49,021 nucleotides of DNA, from assembly GCA_913057825.1 (NCBI GenBank), contig CAJXOW010000024.1, positions 1-49,021 of the forward strand, in the 5' to 3' direction. A program made the translations under genes and the position numbers. Shown here in pieces: positions 1 through 8,350 of the stretch. The DNA is from an uncultured Balneolaceae bacterium (GTDB taxonomy: Bacteria; Bacteroidota; Rhodothermia; Balneolales; Balneolaceae). Positions within the stretch are counted from its first letter, which is position 1, and every line of letters starts with the position of its first letter. The notes below the pieces were generated by a model. The model was not told the DNA's origin. It made no database searches and was given only the letters and a program-made list of their open reading frames with translations.

Positions 1-1
1 T

Positions 2-196
2 GGTATCGCCTCCGAATCCGAAGAAGAAGTCGAATCAGATATTTACCAGGAGCCGTCGGATGAGGCTGCAGAAGAAGCCCAGGGAGATATGAGTAAAATT
101 GACGAGTTGAAGCAGGACCTGGAAAAAGCGATTGAAAAGGAGGAGTATGAAAAAGCGGCCAAACTCAGAGACCAGATCAAAAAATTAAAAGGATAG
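2..196 (+). CDS. UVR-motif protein, C-terminal end (partial)
   Basis: Only the last 64 codons lie in the window; the frame is open from base 2 to a TAG at 194-196. The visible part is an acidic linker rich in Glu and Asp followed by a C-terminal UVR (UvrB/UvrC-type) motif of pattern LKQDLEKAI..E.YEKAAKLRDQI, a short helical hairpin used for protein-protein contact. In FCB-group bacteria such a tail closes the bifunctional nuclease (DUF151) family; McsA-like and UvrB/UvrC proteins also carry it. The short acidic linker fits the DUF151 type best, but the catalytic part is off the window, so this is inference. bshC begins four bases after the stop, suggesting co-transcription. Confidence 0.7.
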   Translation, partial: GIASESEEEVESDIYQEPSDEAAEEAQGDMSKIDELKQDLEKAIEKEEYEKAAKLRDQIKKLKG

Positions 197-200
197 TTTC

Positions 201-1823
201 TTGCAGATCGAATCACTTGCGTATGATAAGCTACCGTTCACTCCTTTATTTAAATCTTACATCCGGCAATTTGAGCAACTGACGGACTACTACCATTATC
301 CTCCCTTTGCGGCCGATAGTTTCAAGCAGAGAGCACATTACCTGGAGGATAATCATGCAATGGATCGGAGTGAACTGGTCCGCTGGCTTACCACTTTCAA
401 TGAATCCCATGGAGCCTCCCGGGAGACGCTGAATAATATCGACCGACTGAGCCGGGAAGAATCTGTAGCAATCGTGACCGGTCAGCAGGTAAATGTGCTC
501 GGCGGACCTCTTTTTACGGTATATAAAACCCTCACGACGATACACCTGGCCGATTATTGGGAGGAGAAGCTCGGTCGACCGGTCCTGCCGGTTTTCTGGA
601 TGGGGGATGAGGATCACGATTATGAGGAAATCAAACGCGTGATTCTCCCCAAATCGGATGATGTCTTTGAGCTGGAGTACGAACGCCCCATTTCTCGGGA
701 AGAGGCAGTATCCCATATTGAGCTGGATGAACGGTATACGGAATTGCGTGCCTACCTGGAACAGGAACTGATTGACACCGATTTTTCTGAGAATTTATGG
801 TCGTTCGTTGATGAATCTTATCAGGAAGGACGAACCTTTGGTGAAGCTTTTGGCCGGCTGTTGCTGCAAATCTTTGGCAACCACGGCCTGGTCCTGGCGG
901 GTAGTCATGACCGCGACATTAAACAGGTCATGTCTGAGCCGCTTCAACGCAGTGTGAGAAAGTCCGACGAAATTCGAAAAGCCCTGGAAGACCAGAGCCA
1001 GCCTTTGGCCGAACAGTTTCATCAACAGGTGACCATTTTTGACTCCAATCTTTTCCTGCATTCTGAAGAAGACGGTAGGGTAAAGATTCATAAGGATGAG
1101 CAAGCATGGTATACCGACGGGGGACATCGATGGAGCCAAGATGAGTTGCTGCAAAAGATCGATGAAAAGCCCGAGCAATTTTCACCCAATGTTTTTTTAC
1201 GGCCAATTTTGCAAGACCATCTGCTACCCACCCTTGGCTACGTCGGGGGACCCGGGGAAATTGCGTATTACGGTCAGATGAAAAAAATGTATGAAGAATT
1301 TGAACTGCAGATGCCGATTGTGGTACCCCGATTGAGTGCAACGGTGATGGAATCCAATATTGACCGAATTTACAAGAAGCTTCCTTTCGAGATATCAGAT
1401 TATCAGCAGCGAATAGAAGATCTTGAGTCGGCATTTGCCCGTGAAGCCGAAGACGTTGATGTGGATCAGTTATTTGAGGACTGGAAGAAACAGGTGCAGG
1501 AATTGTCGGACGAGAAATCGGAAGAAATCGAGGAGATCGATCCCACCCTGGTTAAAGCAGTTGGAAAAGCGACGGCCGTCTATTTTAACGAGTTGGACAA
1601 GCTAAGAGGCAAAGTGCACCGTTCGACTAAAAAGCAGGAGGAGATTCAACTAAATCGCATCCGCAAAATCAAGCATCAACTTTTCCCGAATGACGAGCTT
1701 CAAGAGCGGGTCATAAGTTTCATTTATTATATGAATAAATACGGGGTCGACGTTTGGGATCGGGTATTGGATCAATTATCGTATGACGAAAACTACCGGG
1801 AACATCAAATCATCCATTTATAA
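201..1823 (+). CDS. bshC: Bacillithiol biosynthesis cysteine-adding enzyme BshC
   Basis: Predicted to add cysteine to glucosaminyl-malate, the last step of bacillithiol synthesis, in the cytoplasm. The 540 residues match the usual BshC length. The family signature VTGQQ..VLGGPLFTVYKTLTTI lies at about residues 91-114, followed by the PVFWMGDEDHDYEEI block at about 130-145. A long coiled-coil-like, Glu/Lys-rich stretch occupies about 390-500, as in other BshC proteins. The start is a TTG four bases after the upstream stop; no in-frame ATG occurs before residue 54, which would cut into the conserved domain, so TTG is chosen. The next gene overlaps or abuts its 3' end. bshA and bshB are not in this window. 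Confidence 0.93.
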   Translation: MQIESLAYDKLPFTPLFKSYIRQFEQLTDYYHYPPFAADSFKQRAHYLEDNHAMDRSELVRWLTTFNESHGASRETLNNIDRLSREESVAIVTGQQVNVLGGPLFTVYKTLTTIHLADYWEEKLGRPVLPVFWMGDEDHDYEEIKRVILPKSDDVFELEYERPISREEAVSHIELDERYTELRAYLEQELIDTDFSENLWSFVDESYQEGRTFGEAFGRLLLQIFGNHGLVLAGSHDRDIKQVMSEPLQRSVRKSDEIRKALEDQSQPLAEQFHQQVTIFDSNLFLHSEEDGRVKIHKDEQAWYTDGGHRWSQDELLQKIDEKPEQFSPNVFLRPILQDHLLPTLGYVGGPGEIAYYGQMKKMYEEFELQMPIVVPRLSATVMESNIDRIYKKLPFEISDYQQRIEDLESAFAREAEDVDVDQLFEDWKKQVQELSDEKSEEIEEIDPTLVKAVGKATAVYFNELDKLRGKVHRSTKKQEEIQLNRIRKIKHQLFPNDELQERVISFIYYMNKYGVDVWDRVLDQLSYDENYREHQIIHL

Positions 1824-2409
1824 GGTGAGCAGCTCCGATTCGATTGCGCAAAAGAAAAAGAAAAAGCGTGAGGAGTTTTTGCAGCGCCGGAACGACTTAA
1901 GCGACGGGGAGTATCGAAAAGCCTCGGCGGCCATTGCCCGTACCGTGTTTGATCAGCCGGAGTATCGTGAGGCCAGGGTGATTCATTGCTACGTTTCGAT
2001 GAATGATCGCAAAGAAGTGGAGACGCATGCCTTGATCAAGCGGATGATTCAAGAGGGAAAAAAGGCGGTGGTTCCCCGGGTGGATTTCGAAAATCGTTCG
2101 ATGGAGCACCTGCATTTAACCTCCTTCGATCGACTCGAAAAAAACGACTGGGGAATTCTGGAACCCCGTTCCGGAGCCAGGGTATATCCCAAAGATTTAG
2201 AACTGGTGATAGTCCCGATGGCCGGCGGAGATACAAAATTGAATCGGATCGGCTACGGAGGCGGATTTTACGACAGATTTTTGAGTGATTTGGATATCCC
2301 CCGGCTGGGACTCGCCTTTGATTGCTGTATCGAGGATCAGCCCCTGCCGACGAACGAGCACGATGTGCCGCTGACCAAAATTATTACCGAGAAGCGTGTT
2401 TTAACCTAG
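1783..2409 (+). CDS. 5-formyltetrahydrofolate cyclo-ligase
   Basis: Converts 5-formyl-THF to 5,10-methenyl-THF with ATP, returning this storage folate to one-carbon metabolism. The family hallmark RIGYGGGFYDRFL lies near residues 156-168, preceded by LVIVPMAGGD. The N-terminal basic stretch (KKKKKREEFLQRRNDLS) is the usual nucleotide/folate-contact helix. Starting at the ATG at 1783 gives 208 aa and a 41-base overlap with bshC. An in-frame GTG at 1825, just after the bshC stop, gives 194 aa and is closer to family length; either start is possible and neither has a clear Shine-Dalgarno site. The last codons run into an R2 repeat copy. Confidence 0.93.
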   Translation: MTKTTGNIKSSIYKVSSSDSIAQKKKKKREEFLQRRNDLSDGEYRKASAAIARTVFDQPEYREARVIHCYVSMNDRKEVETHALIKRMIQEGKKAVVPRVDFENRSMEHLHLTSFDRLEKNDWGILEPRSGARVYPKDLELVIVPMAGGDTKLNRIGYGGGFYDRFLSDLDIPRLGLAFDCCIEDQPLPTNEHDVPLTKIITEKRVLT

Positions 2410-2410
2410 C

Positions 2411-2627
2411 CCCTCGCATCGCTCGGGGGATTAATAATTTAAGATTTAAAATTTAAAATTAATGGACGACATTTGCCGGCATTTATGGAAAAGAACGGCA
2501 ACCGCGATAAATGTACCAACCTGTATTACCGACTTACTTTAATAAAACCGGTGCCGCCAAATACTTTATGAAAGCCAATCAACAACCATTAATCTTGAAA
2601 TGTGACCTAAATTTTAAATCTTAAATT
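2411..2627. repeat. R2-family palindromic element, copy a
   Basis: The 326-base gap 2410-2735 is mostly occupied by this element. A perfect 19-bp AT-rich inverted repeat (2436-2454 with 2609-2627) flanks about 154 bases. The left edge begins with CCCTCGCATCGCTCGG, the motif seen at the edges of copies b, c and d. Read on the reverse strand, the central part aligns by eye with copy c at 34290-34420 (shared GTTGATTG, GGCACC.GT.TT.TTAAA and GTAATAC blocks in order), so a and c are homologous and inverted relative to each other. No ORF of note. 2628-2735 holds only the approach to the next gene. Confidence 0.65.
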
Positions 2628-2735
2628 ATCCTTTCCTGAAAAATTCAAAATTCCTGTAACAAACCCGGCCAGAGTCTCGTATGATTTATTAAGAATTAAG
2701 AACTATTATACGATCCAAAAAGGCGAGGACTCACG

Positions 2736-3413
2736 ATGAACTTCGAAGAAAGGGATTTACATTACACCATGGAAGAATTCCTTGATGAGGGCCAGGGCAA
2801 TCAGAATATCTGGAACATTGCCACTATATCAGGTTTGGTTATTATTTTTCTGACCTTCACCTATGTGGTTCAAGCCCTGGTGGGTGGATATTGGGGACCG
2901 GATCTGACGGGCTTGATGCAAATACTGCCCGTAATTGGTGGAGTGCTGTTGATTATCGTGGGATTTGGATTTCTAGCCGGTAATAAAGAAAAAAAGGAAC
3001 GGGACATGCTCAAAAACGACATTGAAACAGGATCAGGTGCGGGGAATCACGAGGAAAAAACGGGTTTTGAACGAAAAGCTGCCGACACGAGCGCCGGCAG
3101 CCGTGAAAGTGCTGCAGGAGAGGAGGCTTATGACTATGAGCAGAGATCTGCCGGCGGCAGTGAGTATGATCCGTATGCCATGAGGATGCACAAGAAGCTT
3201 TACAAGTCGCGAACCGACAAGAAAATGGCCGGAGTGTGCGGCGGACTGGCGCGCTACTTTGGGATGGACTCAACCATCATGCGGTTGATCTTTGTGGTTG
3301 CTACATTAATTACTTCAGGTTCGGTTCTTCTTTTGTATATTGCGTTGGCAATTGTATTGAAGAAAGAACCGCCGGATATGATGGAGGATTTTGGCGGGCA
3401 AAGCGAAACATGA
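2736..3413 (+). CDS. PspC-domain membrane protein
   Basis: Predicted inner-membrane protein of 225 aa. Two hydrophobic segments lie near the N terminus (about 27-48 and 63-83), then a long polar, charged linker (about 85-150), then a PspC domain at about 153-212 with the family signature KLYKS..DKKMAGVCGGLARYFGMD..IMRL followed by a hydrophobic helix. PspC domains occur in phage-shock/envelope-stress proteins. A purine-rich GGCGAGGA precedes the ATG by about 8 bases and supports this start. tmk follows after 18 bases on the same strand. The specific role here is not known; an envelope-stress function is inference from the domain. Confidence 0.85.
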   Translation: MNFEERDLHYTMEEFLDEGQGNQNIWNIATISGLVIIFLTFTYVVQALVGGYWGPDLTGLMQILPVIGGVLLIIVGFGFLAGNKEKKERDMLKNDIETGSGAGNHEEKTGFERKAADTSAGSRESAAGEEAYDYEQRSAGGSEYDPYAMRMHKKLYKSRTDKKMAGVCGGLARYFGMDSTIMRLIFVVATLITSGSVLLLYIALAIVLKKEPPDMMEDFGGQSET

Positions 3414-3431
3414 CAAGAATCAACCGACAAC

Positions 3432-4040
3432 GTGCTTATATCATTTGAAGGTATTGATGGTAGCGGAAAATCCACCCAGATTCAGCGACTGGCGGCACGG
3501 CTTAAAGATAGCGGGGAACAGGTTGAAACGTTCAGAGAGCCCGGGGGTACCGACGTATCGGAAAAAATAAGATCGATGTTGCTGAACCCGGCCTGCGAGC
3601 TGAATGCCGTCACCGAACTGTTCCTGTTTTCAGCCGCCCGGTCCCAGCTAATGACCGAGCAGGTTCTGCCGTTGCTCGAAAAAGGATATGTGGTTATCCT
3701 GGACCGGTTTTATGACTCGACCACCGCTTATCAGGGGTATGGACGAGAGTTGATGGACCTGGAAAGCATCGGTAAAATGAATGAGAAGGCCAGCCACGGT
3801 CGTGCGCCCGATCTTACAATCTACATGAAACTCACCGTGGAACAGGCCAGGAAACGAACAGAAGGCGGGGAAGCCGACCGGATGGAGCAATCCAGTGACG
3901 AATTTTACAAGCGAGTAATTCAGGGATTTGATACCCTCGCCCAAAACAACAAGCGCTTCGTAACCGTAGATGCCACCCAATCCAAGGAAAAAATCGAACA
4001 AAAAATCTGGCAAAAAGTACGCTCCCCGTCGAACAAGTAA
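3432..4040 (+). CDS. tmk: Thymidylate kinase
   Basis: Phosphorylates dTMP to dTDP with ATP, an essential step of dTTP synthesis. The 202 aa match the family. The P-loop GIDGSGKST is at residues 7-15, the dTMP-binding FREPGGT follows at about 36-42, and the DRFYDSTTAYQGYGR block (the DR(F/Y) catalytic motif) is at about 94-108. A lid-region Arg-rich stretch (ARKRTEGGEADRME) is at about 139-152. The start is GTG at 3432, immediately before the conserved LISFEG strand; no upstream ATG is in frame. It follows the PspC gene after 18 bases. Confidence 0.96.
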   Translation: MLISFEGIDGSGKSTQIQRLAARLKDSGEQVETFREPGGTDVSEKIRSMLLNPACELNAVTELFLFSAARSQLMTEQVLPLLEKGYVVILDRFYDSTTAYQGYGRELMDLESIGKMNEKASHGRAPDLTIYMKLTVEQARKRTEGGEADRMEQSSDEFYKRVIQGFDTLAQNNKRFVTVDATQSKEKIEQKIWQKVRSPSNK

Positions 4041-4334
4041 AAAAATCCCCCATCAAAACTATCACCAAGTTGTGTTCGAAGTGCTCCCACCAACGCAATA
4101 CGCAACCTAAGTGTAATATTATCTTCAACTTATCGTATAACTTAGTGACTGTCACCCAATAAAGCGTATAGTGATTTTTATCACATTTTGATTGCTGATT
4201 AGCCAAATATTGCTTAAATTTAATGCATTGTGGGTTCGGTATGCTAAGCATATCCTCACGGCTTTAAATACCGTCTACGTAATGTTCAGAACAAACATTA
4301 AAACCTCTCAATATAGGAAGTAGATAAACAGACT
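4041..4334. other. Intergenic stretch, no gene seen
   Basis: These 294 bases contain no convincing ORF on either strand. A 13-base perfect palindrome TATGCTAAGCATA lies at 4240-4252, about 80 bases before the next ATG. It could be an operator half-site pair or chance in AT-rich DNA. No clear sigma-70 or TAnnTTTG element was identified with confidence. Confidence 0.4.
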
Positions 4335-4856
4335 ATGGCGCACGAAAGAATAGAAATCGATTTGCCGCTATCTAAAGTGTACGAACTTTTAAGCAATCCC
4401 GCCTATTTCCCCCATTTTCTTGAACGTATTGATAATGTGGAAAAGGTGAATTCCCAGACTTACGAGTTCGCTACAGAAATTGGTGGCGATACTTACGAAT
4501 GGACAACCAACATTATCGATGATTTAAGAAACACACGGTTTGCGTGGATTACCATCAACGGTAATCTAAACCAGACAGGGACGCTGCGATTTACGCCGCT
4601 TGACAACGGAGAGCGGACTCGTGTCGATTTTAGTCTCGACTATCGTACTTTTTATGGTGAACCGGATGAAGAATTAGCAGAGTTTATAGAATATCTCCCG
4701 GCCCAGATCACCAAAGATCTTGAGCGATTTAAAGAACAGGCTGAAGATGGTACGTTTAAAGAAGCCAGTAAAGAAGCGGAGGCAGAGGCTGCATCCGAAG
4801 AGGAAAGCAAGGATTCGGAATCTTCTGCCGAAGAAGAGCAGGAAGTAACGGTATAA
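4335..4856 (+). CDS. SRPBCC-fold (START-like) domain protein
   Basis: 173 aa. Residues 1 to about 140 form a START-like/polyketide-cyclase SRPBCC domain: an opening strand (ERIEIDLPLSKVYELLSNPAYFPHFL), then alternating strands ending in an amphipathic C-terminal helix (ITKDLERFKEQAE). Such domains bind hydrophobic ligands in a deep pocket; COQ10-like and RatA-like proteins are relatives. The last 30 residues are a very acidic, Glu/Ser-rich disordered tail that looks lineage-specific. It stands alone between an empty spacer and its own terminator, so it appears monocistronic. The ligand cannot be told from sequence. Confidence 0.8.
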   Translation: MAHERIEIDLPLSKVYELLSNPAYFPHFLERIDNVEKVNSQTYEFATEIGGDTYEWTTNIIDDLRNTRFAWITINGNLNQTGTLRFTPLDNGERTRVDFSLDYRTFYGEPDEELAEFIEYLPAQITKDLERFKEQAEDGTFKEASKEAEAEAASEEESKDSESSAEEEQEVTV

Positions 4857-4944
4857 GTCCATACCGCACAGTCCGCCGATAAGGGTTCGGTTGTCACTCT
4901 ACGGTGAATTCGTACAGGACAGTGTGGTGTCACATTTTGTCAAG

Positions 4945-4973
4945 ATGCGCATACGTAGATATGCGCATTTTTT
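4945..4973 (+). terminator. Rho-independent terminator after the SRPBCC gene
   Basis: A perfect 9-bp stem (4945-4953 ATGCGCATA with 4960-4968 TATGCGCAT) closes a 6-base loop and is followed directly by a T run on the + strand. It lies about 90 bases after the SRPBCC stop and ahead of the R1 repeat and aroE. Confidence 0.8.
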
Positions 4974-5032
4974 ATTTCTGTATACCGGGCTTCTATTTAC
5001 TTGAGGGCAGTGTGCTTTGTTTTTGATGGCAG

Positions 5033-5123
5033 TGTCCTCCCCCTTACCCCCTCCGAAGGGGGATGGTTTTTTTACCTCGATTGCCTTCAATTTCCCCCTT
5101 CGGAGGGGGTAAGGGGGAGGACA
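5033..5123. repeat. R1-family GC-rich palindrome, copy 1
   Basis: Perfect 31-bp inverted repeat (5033-5063 with 5093-5123) around a 29-base spacer. The arm begins TGTCCTCCCCCTTACCCCCT and ends in the internal CCTCCGAAGGGGG hairpin. The spacer, read on the minus strand, carries the family core GGCAATCGAGGT followed by an A run, so this copy is inverted relative to copies 2-4. It lies directly upstream of aroE and is translated in the spurious N-terminal extension of that frame. Confidence 0.9.
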
Positions 5124-5186
5124 TCAAAAGGGAAAAAACAAGAACATCCTGAATTATCATTAATAGCTCCGTACCCCACCTGTATA

Positions 5187-6047
5187 ATGGCTTTAACACT
5201 GAAAGAATTTAAATCATCAGAGTTAGTAAATAATCCGTATTGTCTGCTCATAGGACATCCGGTGGAGCATAGTTTGTCGCCCCATATGCATAATGCGGCG
5301 GCTGAATACTATGATCTCGACCTCAAATATCTGGCCGTGGATGTGCCAATGAACGATTTATCCTCTTTGCCGCCGGTATTCAACAAGGATCCGTTCGTCG
5401 GGGCCAATGTCACGATTCCCCACAAACAACATATGGCTTCGATGGTGGATGAAATAGACGAAGCCGCTGAAAAAATCGGGGCGGTCAATACGATCTACCG
5501 TGACAATGACCGGTTGTGGGGTGGAAATACCGATGCCTACGGATTTGCTGTCCCGCTGGAACCCTACCGGGATCTGCTGGATGGAGAACGGGCGATTATT
5601 TTTGGTACGGGCGGTGCTTCCAAGGCCGTGGTATTTGCATTGGATAAACTTGGAATGCAGGAAATTGTGCTTGTGTCGCGTAATCCCGGTCGTCGAACCA
5701 AAGACGAATGGCCCGCACCGGTAAAAGTGGTGGGTTATGCTAATTGGTCGGCATACGGGAATGAGGCCATGTTGATCGTCAATACTACGCCGCTCGGCAT
5801 GGAACCGAAAGTCAACAAAAGTCCCATTCGCGAAGGTGAAAAAGGCCTGCTGCAGGATAAGATATGCTACGACATCGTGTATAAACCCCGACAGACTCTC
5901 TTCCTGAATAGGGCCGAAGAAGCAGGAGCAACGGTTATTGGGGGATTGGAAATGCTCATTCAGCAGGGGAGCCGTTCGTTTGAACACTGGACCGGTCGAC
6001 CGTTCCCGATTGACGTCATAAAAAAGAAATTGGAAGATGTCATCTGA
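5187..6047 (+). CDS. aroE: Shikimate dehydrogenase
   Basis: Reduces 3-dehydroshikimate to shikimate with NADPH, feeding chorismate and hence the Trp pathway encoded at 34825-43053. 286 aa from the ATG at 5187, the normal length. Shikimate-binding SLSPHMHN is at 29-36, catalytic Lys80 in NVTIPHK, catalytic Asp116 in GGNTDAYGF, and the Rossmann glycine-rich GTGGASKAV follows at about 142-150. The same frame is open back to 5001, but that extension is translated R1 repeat DNA and is rejected. The 3' end overlaps pgeF by 11 bases, indicating translational coupling. Confidence 0.95.
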   Translation: MALTLKEFKSSELVNNPYCLLIGHPVEHSLSPHMHNAAAEYYDLDLKYLAVDVPMNDLSSLPPVFNKDPFVGANVTIPHKQHMASMVDEIDEAAEKIGAVNTIYRDNDRLWGGNTDAYGFAVPLEPYRDLLDGERAIIFGTGGASKAVVFALDKLGMQEIVLVSRNPGRRTKDEWPAPVKVVGYANWSAYGNEAMLIVNTTPLGMEPKVNKSPIREGEKGLLQDKICYDIVYKPRQTLFLNRAEEAGATVIGGLEMLIQQGSRSFEHWTGRPFPIDVIKKKLEDVI

Positions 6048-6810
6048 TTCCACACCTGACTTGCAGGTAATAAAACCTTCCATGTCGGCAGGAAGTGCCC
6101 GCATCGAGGCGTTTTTTTCGTTGAAAAATGCGTCCCTGGAAAACGAAACAGGCCGAATTCCGGGCCTGAACCTGGGATTCAATACCGCTGATTCGGAAGA
6201 AGTTATAGAACATAACCGGGAGTTGTTATATGAACAGTTGAACCTGGATGCGGATTGGATTGCGCGCGGCGGACAGGTACACAGTACGCGGGTACAGGTA
6301 GTTACTTCGGGTGGGTTATATCCCGAAACCGATGGATTGATCACCAGGATTCCCGGACTTGCCCTGGGCATACAGGTGGCGGATTGTGCAGCCGTACTGC
6401 TGGCCGATGAAAAGCACGGAGTGATCGGCGCATTTCATGCCGGGTGGCGAGGAGCGTCCGGCGGCATTGTGGATAATGCTGTTGCCACGATGCTGGAGGA
6501 AGGAGCTGAAGCAGAAGAGATATCGGTTTACATCAGCCCCTGTATATCAGAGTACCATTTTGAAGTCGGGGAAGAGGTCGCTGAATGTTTTCCGGCTGAA
6601 AATGTAGACCGGACCTCCTATGAAAAACCGCATGTTGACCTGAAAGGATATTTGGTGGAGGCGCTGTCATCTCATGGAATAAAACAGGAGCATATCGAGG
6701 TAGACCCGGGTTGTACGTATGCAGAATCAGATCGATTTTATTCTTATCGTCGAGAAGGAGAGCAAAGCGGACGCATGTTCGGATTTATAAAAATTAAAGA
6801 ATCGGGTTGA
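6037..6810 (+). CDS. pgeF: PgeF/YfiH (LACC1-type) multicopper-oxidase-like domain protein
   Basis: 257 aa of the YfiH/YlmD/LACC1 family, once called laccase-like. E. coli PgeF removes mis-incorporated residues from peptidoglycan precursors, while other members act as purine nucleoside enzymes. The conserved metal-site residues are visible: His82 in GGQVHS, Cys117 in VADCAAVLLAD, and His134 in GAFHAGWRG. The C-terminal Arg-rich SYRREG follows near residue 244. It overlaps aroE by 11 bases, a pairing that suggests shared transcription rather than shared pathway. Substrate is not decided by sequence. Confidence 0.9.
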   Translation: MSSDSTPDLQVIKPSMSAGSARIEAFFSLKNASLENETGRIPGLNLGFNTADSEEVIEHNRELLYEQLNLDADWIARGGQVHSTRVQVVTSGGLYPETDGLITRIPGLALGIQVADCAAVLLADEKHGVIGAFHAGWRGASGGIVDNAVATMLEEGAEAEEISVYISPCISEYHFEVGEEVAECFPAENVDRTSYEKPHVDLKGYLVEALSSHGIKQEHIEVDPGCTYAESDRFYSYRREGEQSGRMFGFIKIKESG

Positions 6811-7152
6811 GACCTGTACAATCCTGTCCGGTGTGTTTAATCTTCTTTGGGCCGGCCATTCTTGTCAATAAGAGAAAAAGTTAACGGTTTCTTTAATAAT
6901 TGTGTTAAATATTTCTATTTTTGTGCCGTTTGAAACGTGCTGCATTAATTAACGCTATTCGAAATTCGAAAATCCGGGCGGCGCTTCCGAAGCATAATAA
7001 TTTTCTGGGTATCAATCTGTAATAGTTATGATCGTAGTTTTTAGGTGGAATTATTAATTGTCGGAAAACGAAGAAAAGTATACGAGCGAGGAAGCGCCGC
7101 CCGGATTTTCGCATAGCGTCATAAAAGGCCCATATAAACGAAAATTCATAAT
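6811..7152. other. Intergenic region upstream of dxr
   Basis: No ORF is supported in these 342 bases. The R3 palindrome (6953-7118) fills the right half. Ahead of it, TATTTTTG at 6916-6923 matches the FCB-group -7 consensus TAnnTTTG, but no good upstream TTTG partner is present at standard spacing. If it is a real promoter, the R3 hairpin would lie in the 5' untranslated region of dxr. Confidence 0.35.
6953..7118. repeat. R3-family palindromic element, copy 1
   Basis: A perfect 22-bp GC-rich inverted repeat (6967-6988 with 7090-7111; arm CGAAAATCCGGGCGGCGCTT and on to CC) is nested in an outer CGCTAT/ATAGCG pair (6953-6958 and 7113-7118), giving about 166 bases end to end. The interior contains AACGAAGAAAA shortly before GCGAGGAAG, a feature shared with copy 2 at 39965-40133. 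No coding capacity. Confidence 0.8.
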
Positions 7153-8325
7153 TTGAACCTGACCAACTTAACAATACTTGGATCCACGGGGTCTATCGGT
7201 TCACAAGCCCTTGATATAATCAGGGAGGGAGAGGAACGGTTTGATGTTCGCGCGCTTTCCGCCCACTCCAGTTGGAAGAAGTTGGCCGACCAAATCAATG
7301 AATTTTCGCCTCGATATGCTGTCCTGGTTGACGATCGACATAAAGTGGAACTGGAAGATCGGATAAAGGATGACCGGTGTGAAGTACTTTATGGGCAGCA
7401 CCATCTTGAGAGTTTGGCAGAAGACGCCGATACCGATTGCGTATTGAATAGCCTGGTTGGTTTTTCCGGGTTCATCCCGACGGTAAAAGCGCTGCAGGCA
7501 GGTCACCGGGTGGCTCTTGCCAATAAGGAATCGTTAGTGGTGGGCGGCGCCCTGATTACGAAACTGCTCGATGAAAATGAGCAGGCGGAGTTAATTCCTG
7601 TCGATTCCGAGCACAGCGCCATGTTGCAATGCCTGGTGGGAGAATCGAGGGAATCTATTGAAAAAATTGTGATAACGGCCAGCGGAGGCCCCTTTTGGGA
7701 GTGGAGCAGGGAGCAGATGCAGAAAATTACGGTGGAAGAAGCCCTTGATCATCCCAATTGGTCGATGGGAGCCAAGATAACCGTCGATTCTGCGACGATG
7801 ATGAATAAAGGACTTGAAATTATTGAAACTTATTGGCTTTTTGGACTTCCATTGTCAAAGATTGAAGCCGTGGTTCATCCACAAAGTATTATTCACTCAA
7901 TTGTGACATTTACCGACGGATCAAGCAAGGCTCAATTGGGCCCGCCAAATATGAAGGTTCCCATTCAGTATGCACTTACATACCCGAAGCGATCCTATTT
8001 ACAGGCGGACCGACTCGACTGGGCCGTTTCGCAACAGATGACGTTTGAACCCGTTGATTATGAGCGTTTTCCATGTCTGGGTCTGGCCCGGGAAGCTTTG
8101 CAGCGCGAAGAACATGCTCCGGCGGTTTTGAATGCGGCAAATGAAGTGGCTGTTTACCGATTTTTGAATGAGGAAATTGGGTATGTGGATATTCCGGACG
8201 TGGTGGAGTCCAGCTTGGACAAAATTGCTTGTAAGGATAATATGTCTGTGGAATCACTTCGGAGTATAGATGAAGAGACCCGGGCATTTGCCCGAGAATT
8301 ACGACCTAAATCAGTACATTCATAA
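7153..8325 (+). CDS. dxr: 1-deoxy-D-xylulose 5-phosphate reductoisomerase
   Basis: Second enzyme of the MEP isoprenoid pathway; converts DXP to MEP with NADPH and a divalent metal. 390 aa, full length. NADPH-binding GSTGSIGSQALDII is at about 9-22, ALANKESLVVGG at about 119-130, the metal/substrate block VDSEHSAM at about 152-159, ASGGPF at about 178-183 and the flexible-loop and active-site region HPNWSMGAKITVDSATMMNKGLE at about 201-223. The start is TTG at 7153, four residues before the Rossmann strand; there is no alternative ATG. rseP follows after 25 bases, a common dxr-rseP adjacency. Confidence 0.96.
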   Translation: MNLTNLTILGSTGSIGSQALDIIREGEERFDVRALSAHSSWKKLADQINEFSPRYAVLVDDRHKVELEDRIKDDRCEVLYGQHHLESLAEDADTDCVLNSLVGFSGFIPTVKALQAGHRVALANKESLVVGGALITKLLDENEQAELIPVDSEHSAMLQCLVGESRESIEKIVITASGGPFWEWSREQMQKITVEEALDHPNWSMGAKITVDSATMMNKGLEIIETYWLFGLPLSKIEAVVHPQSIIHSIVTFTDGSSKAQLGPPNMKVPIQYALTYPKRSYLQADRLDWAVSQQMTFEPVDYERFPCLGLAREALQREEHAPAVLNAANEVAVYRFLNEEIGYVDIPDVVESSLDKIACKDNMSVESLRSIDEETRAFARELRPKSVHS

Positions 8326-8350
8326 ACCTATAATTTCAGGATTTCTATAA

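Noticed and set aside
5033..5123. CRISPR-like repeats (R1 family)
   Set aside because: Copies are palindromic, isolated and kilobases apart, with no repeat-spacer array and no cas genes.
5358..6371. 337-codon minus-strand open frame
   Set aside because: It lies antisense to aroE and pgeF, which have complete motifs and known lengths; the translated product has no recognisable domain or signal.
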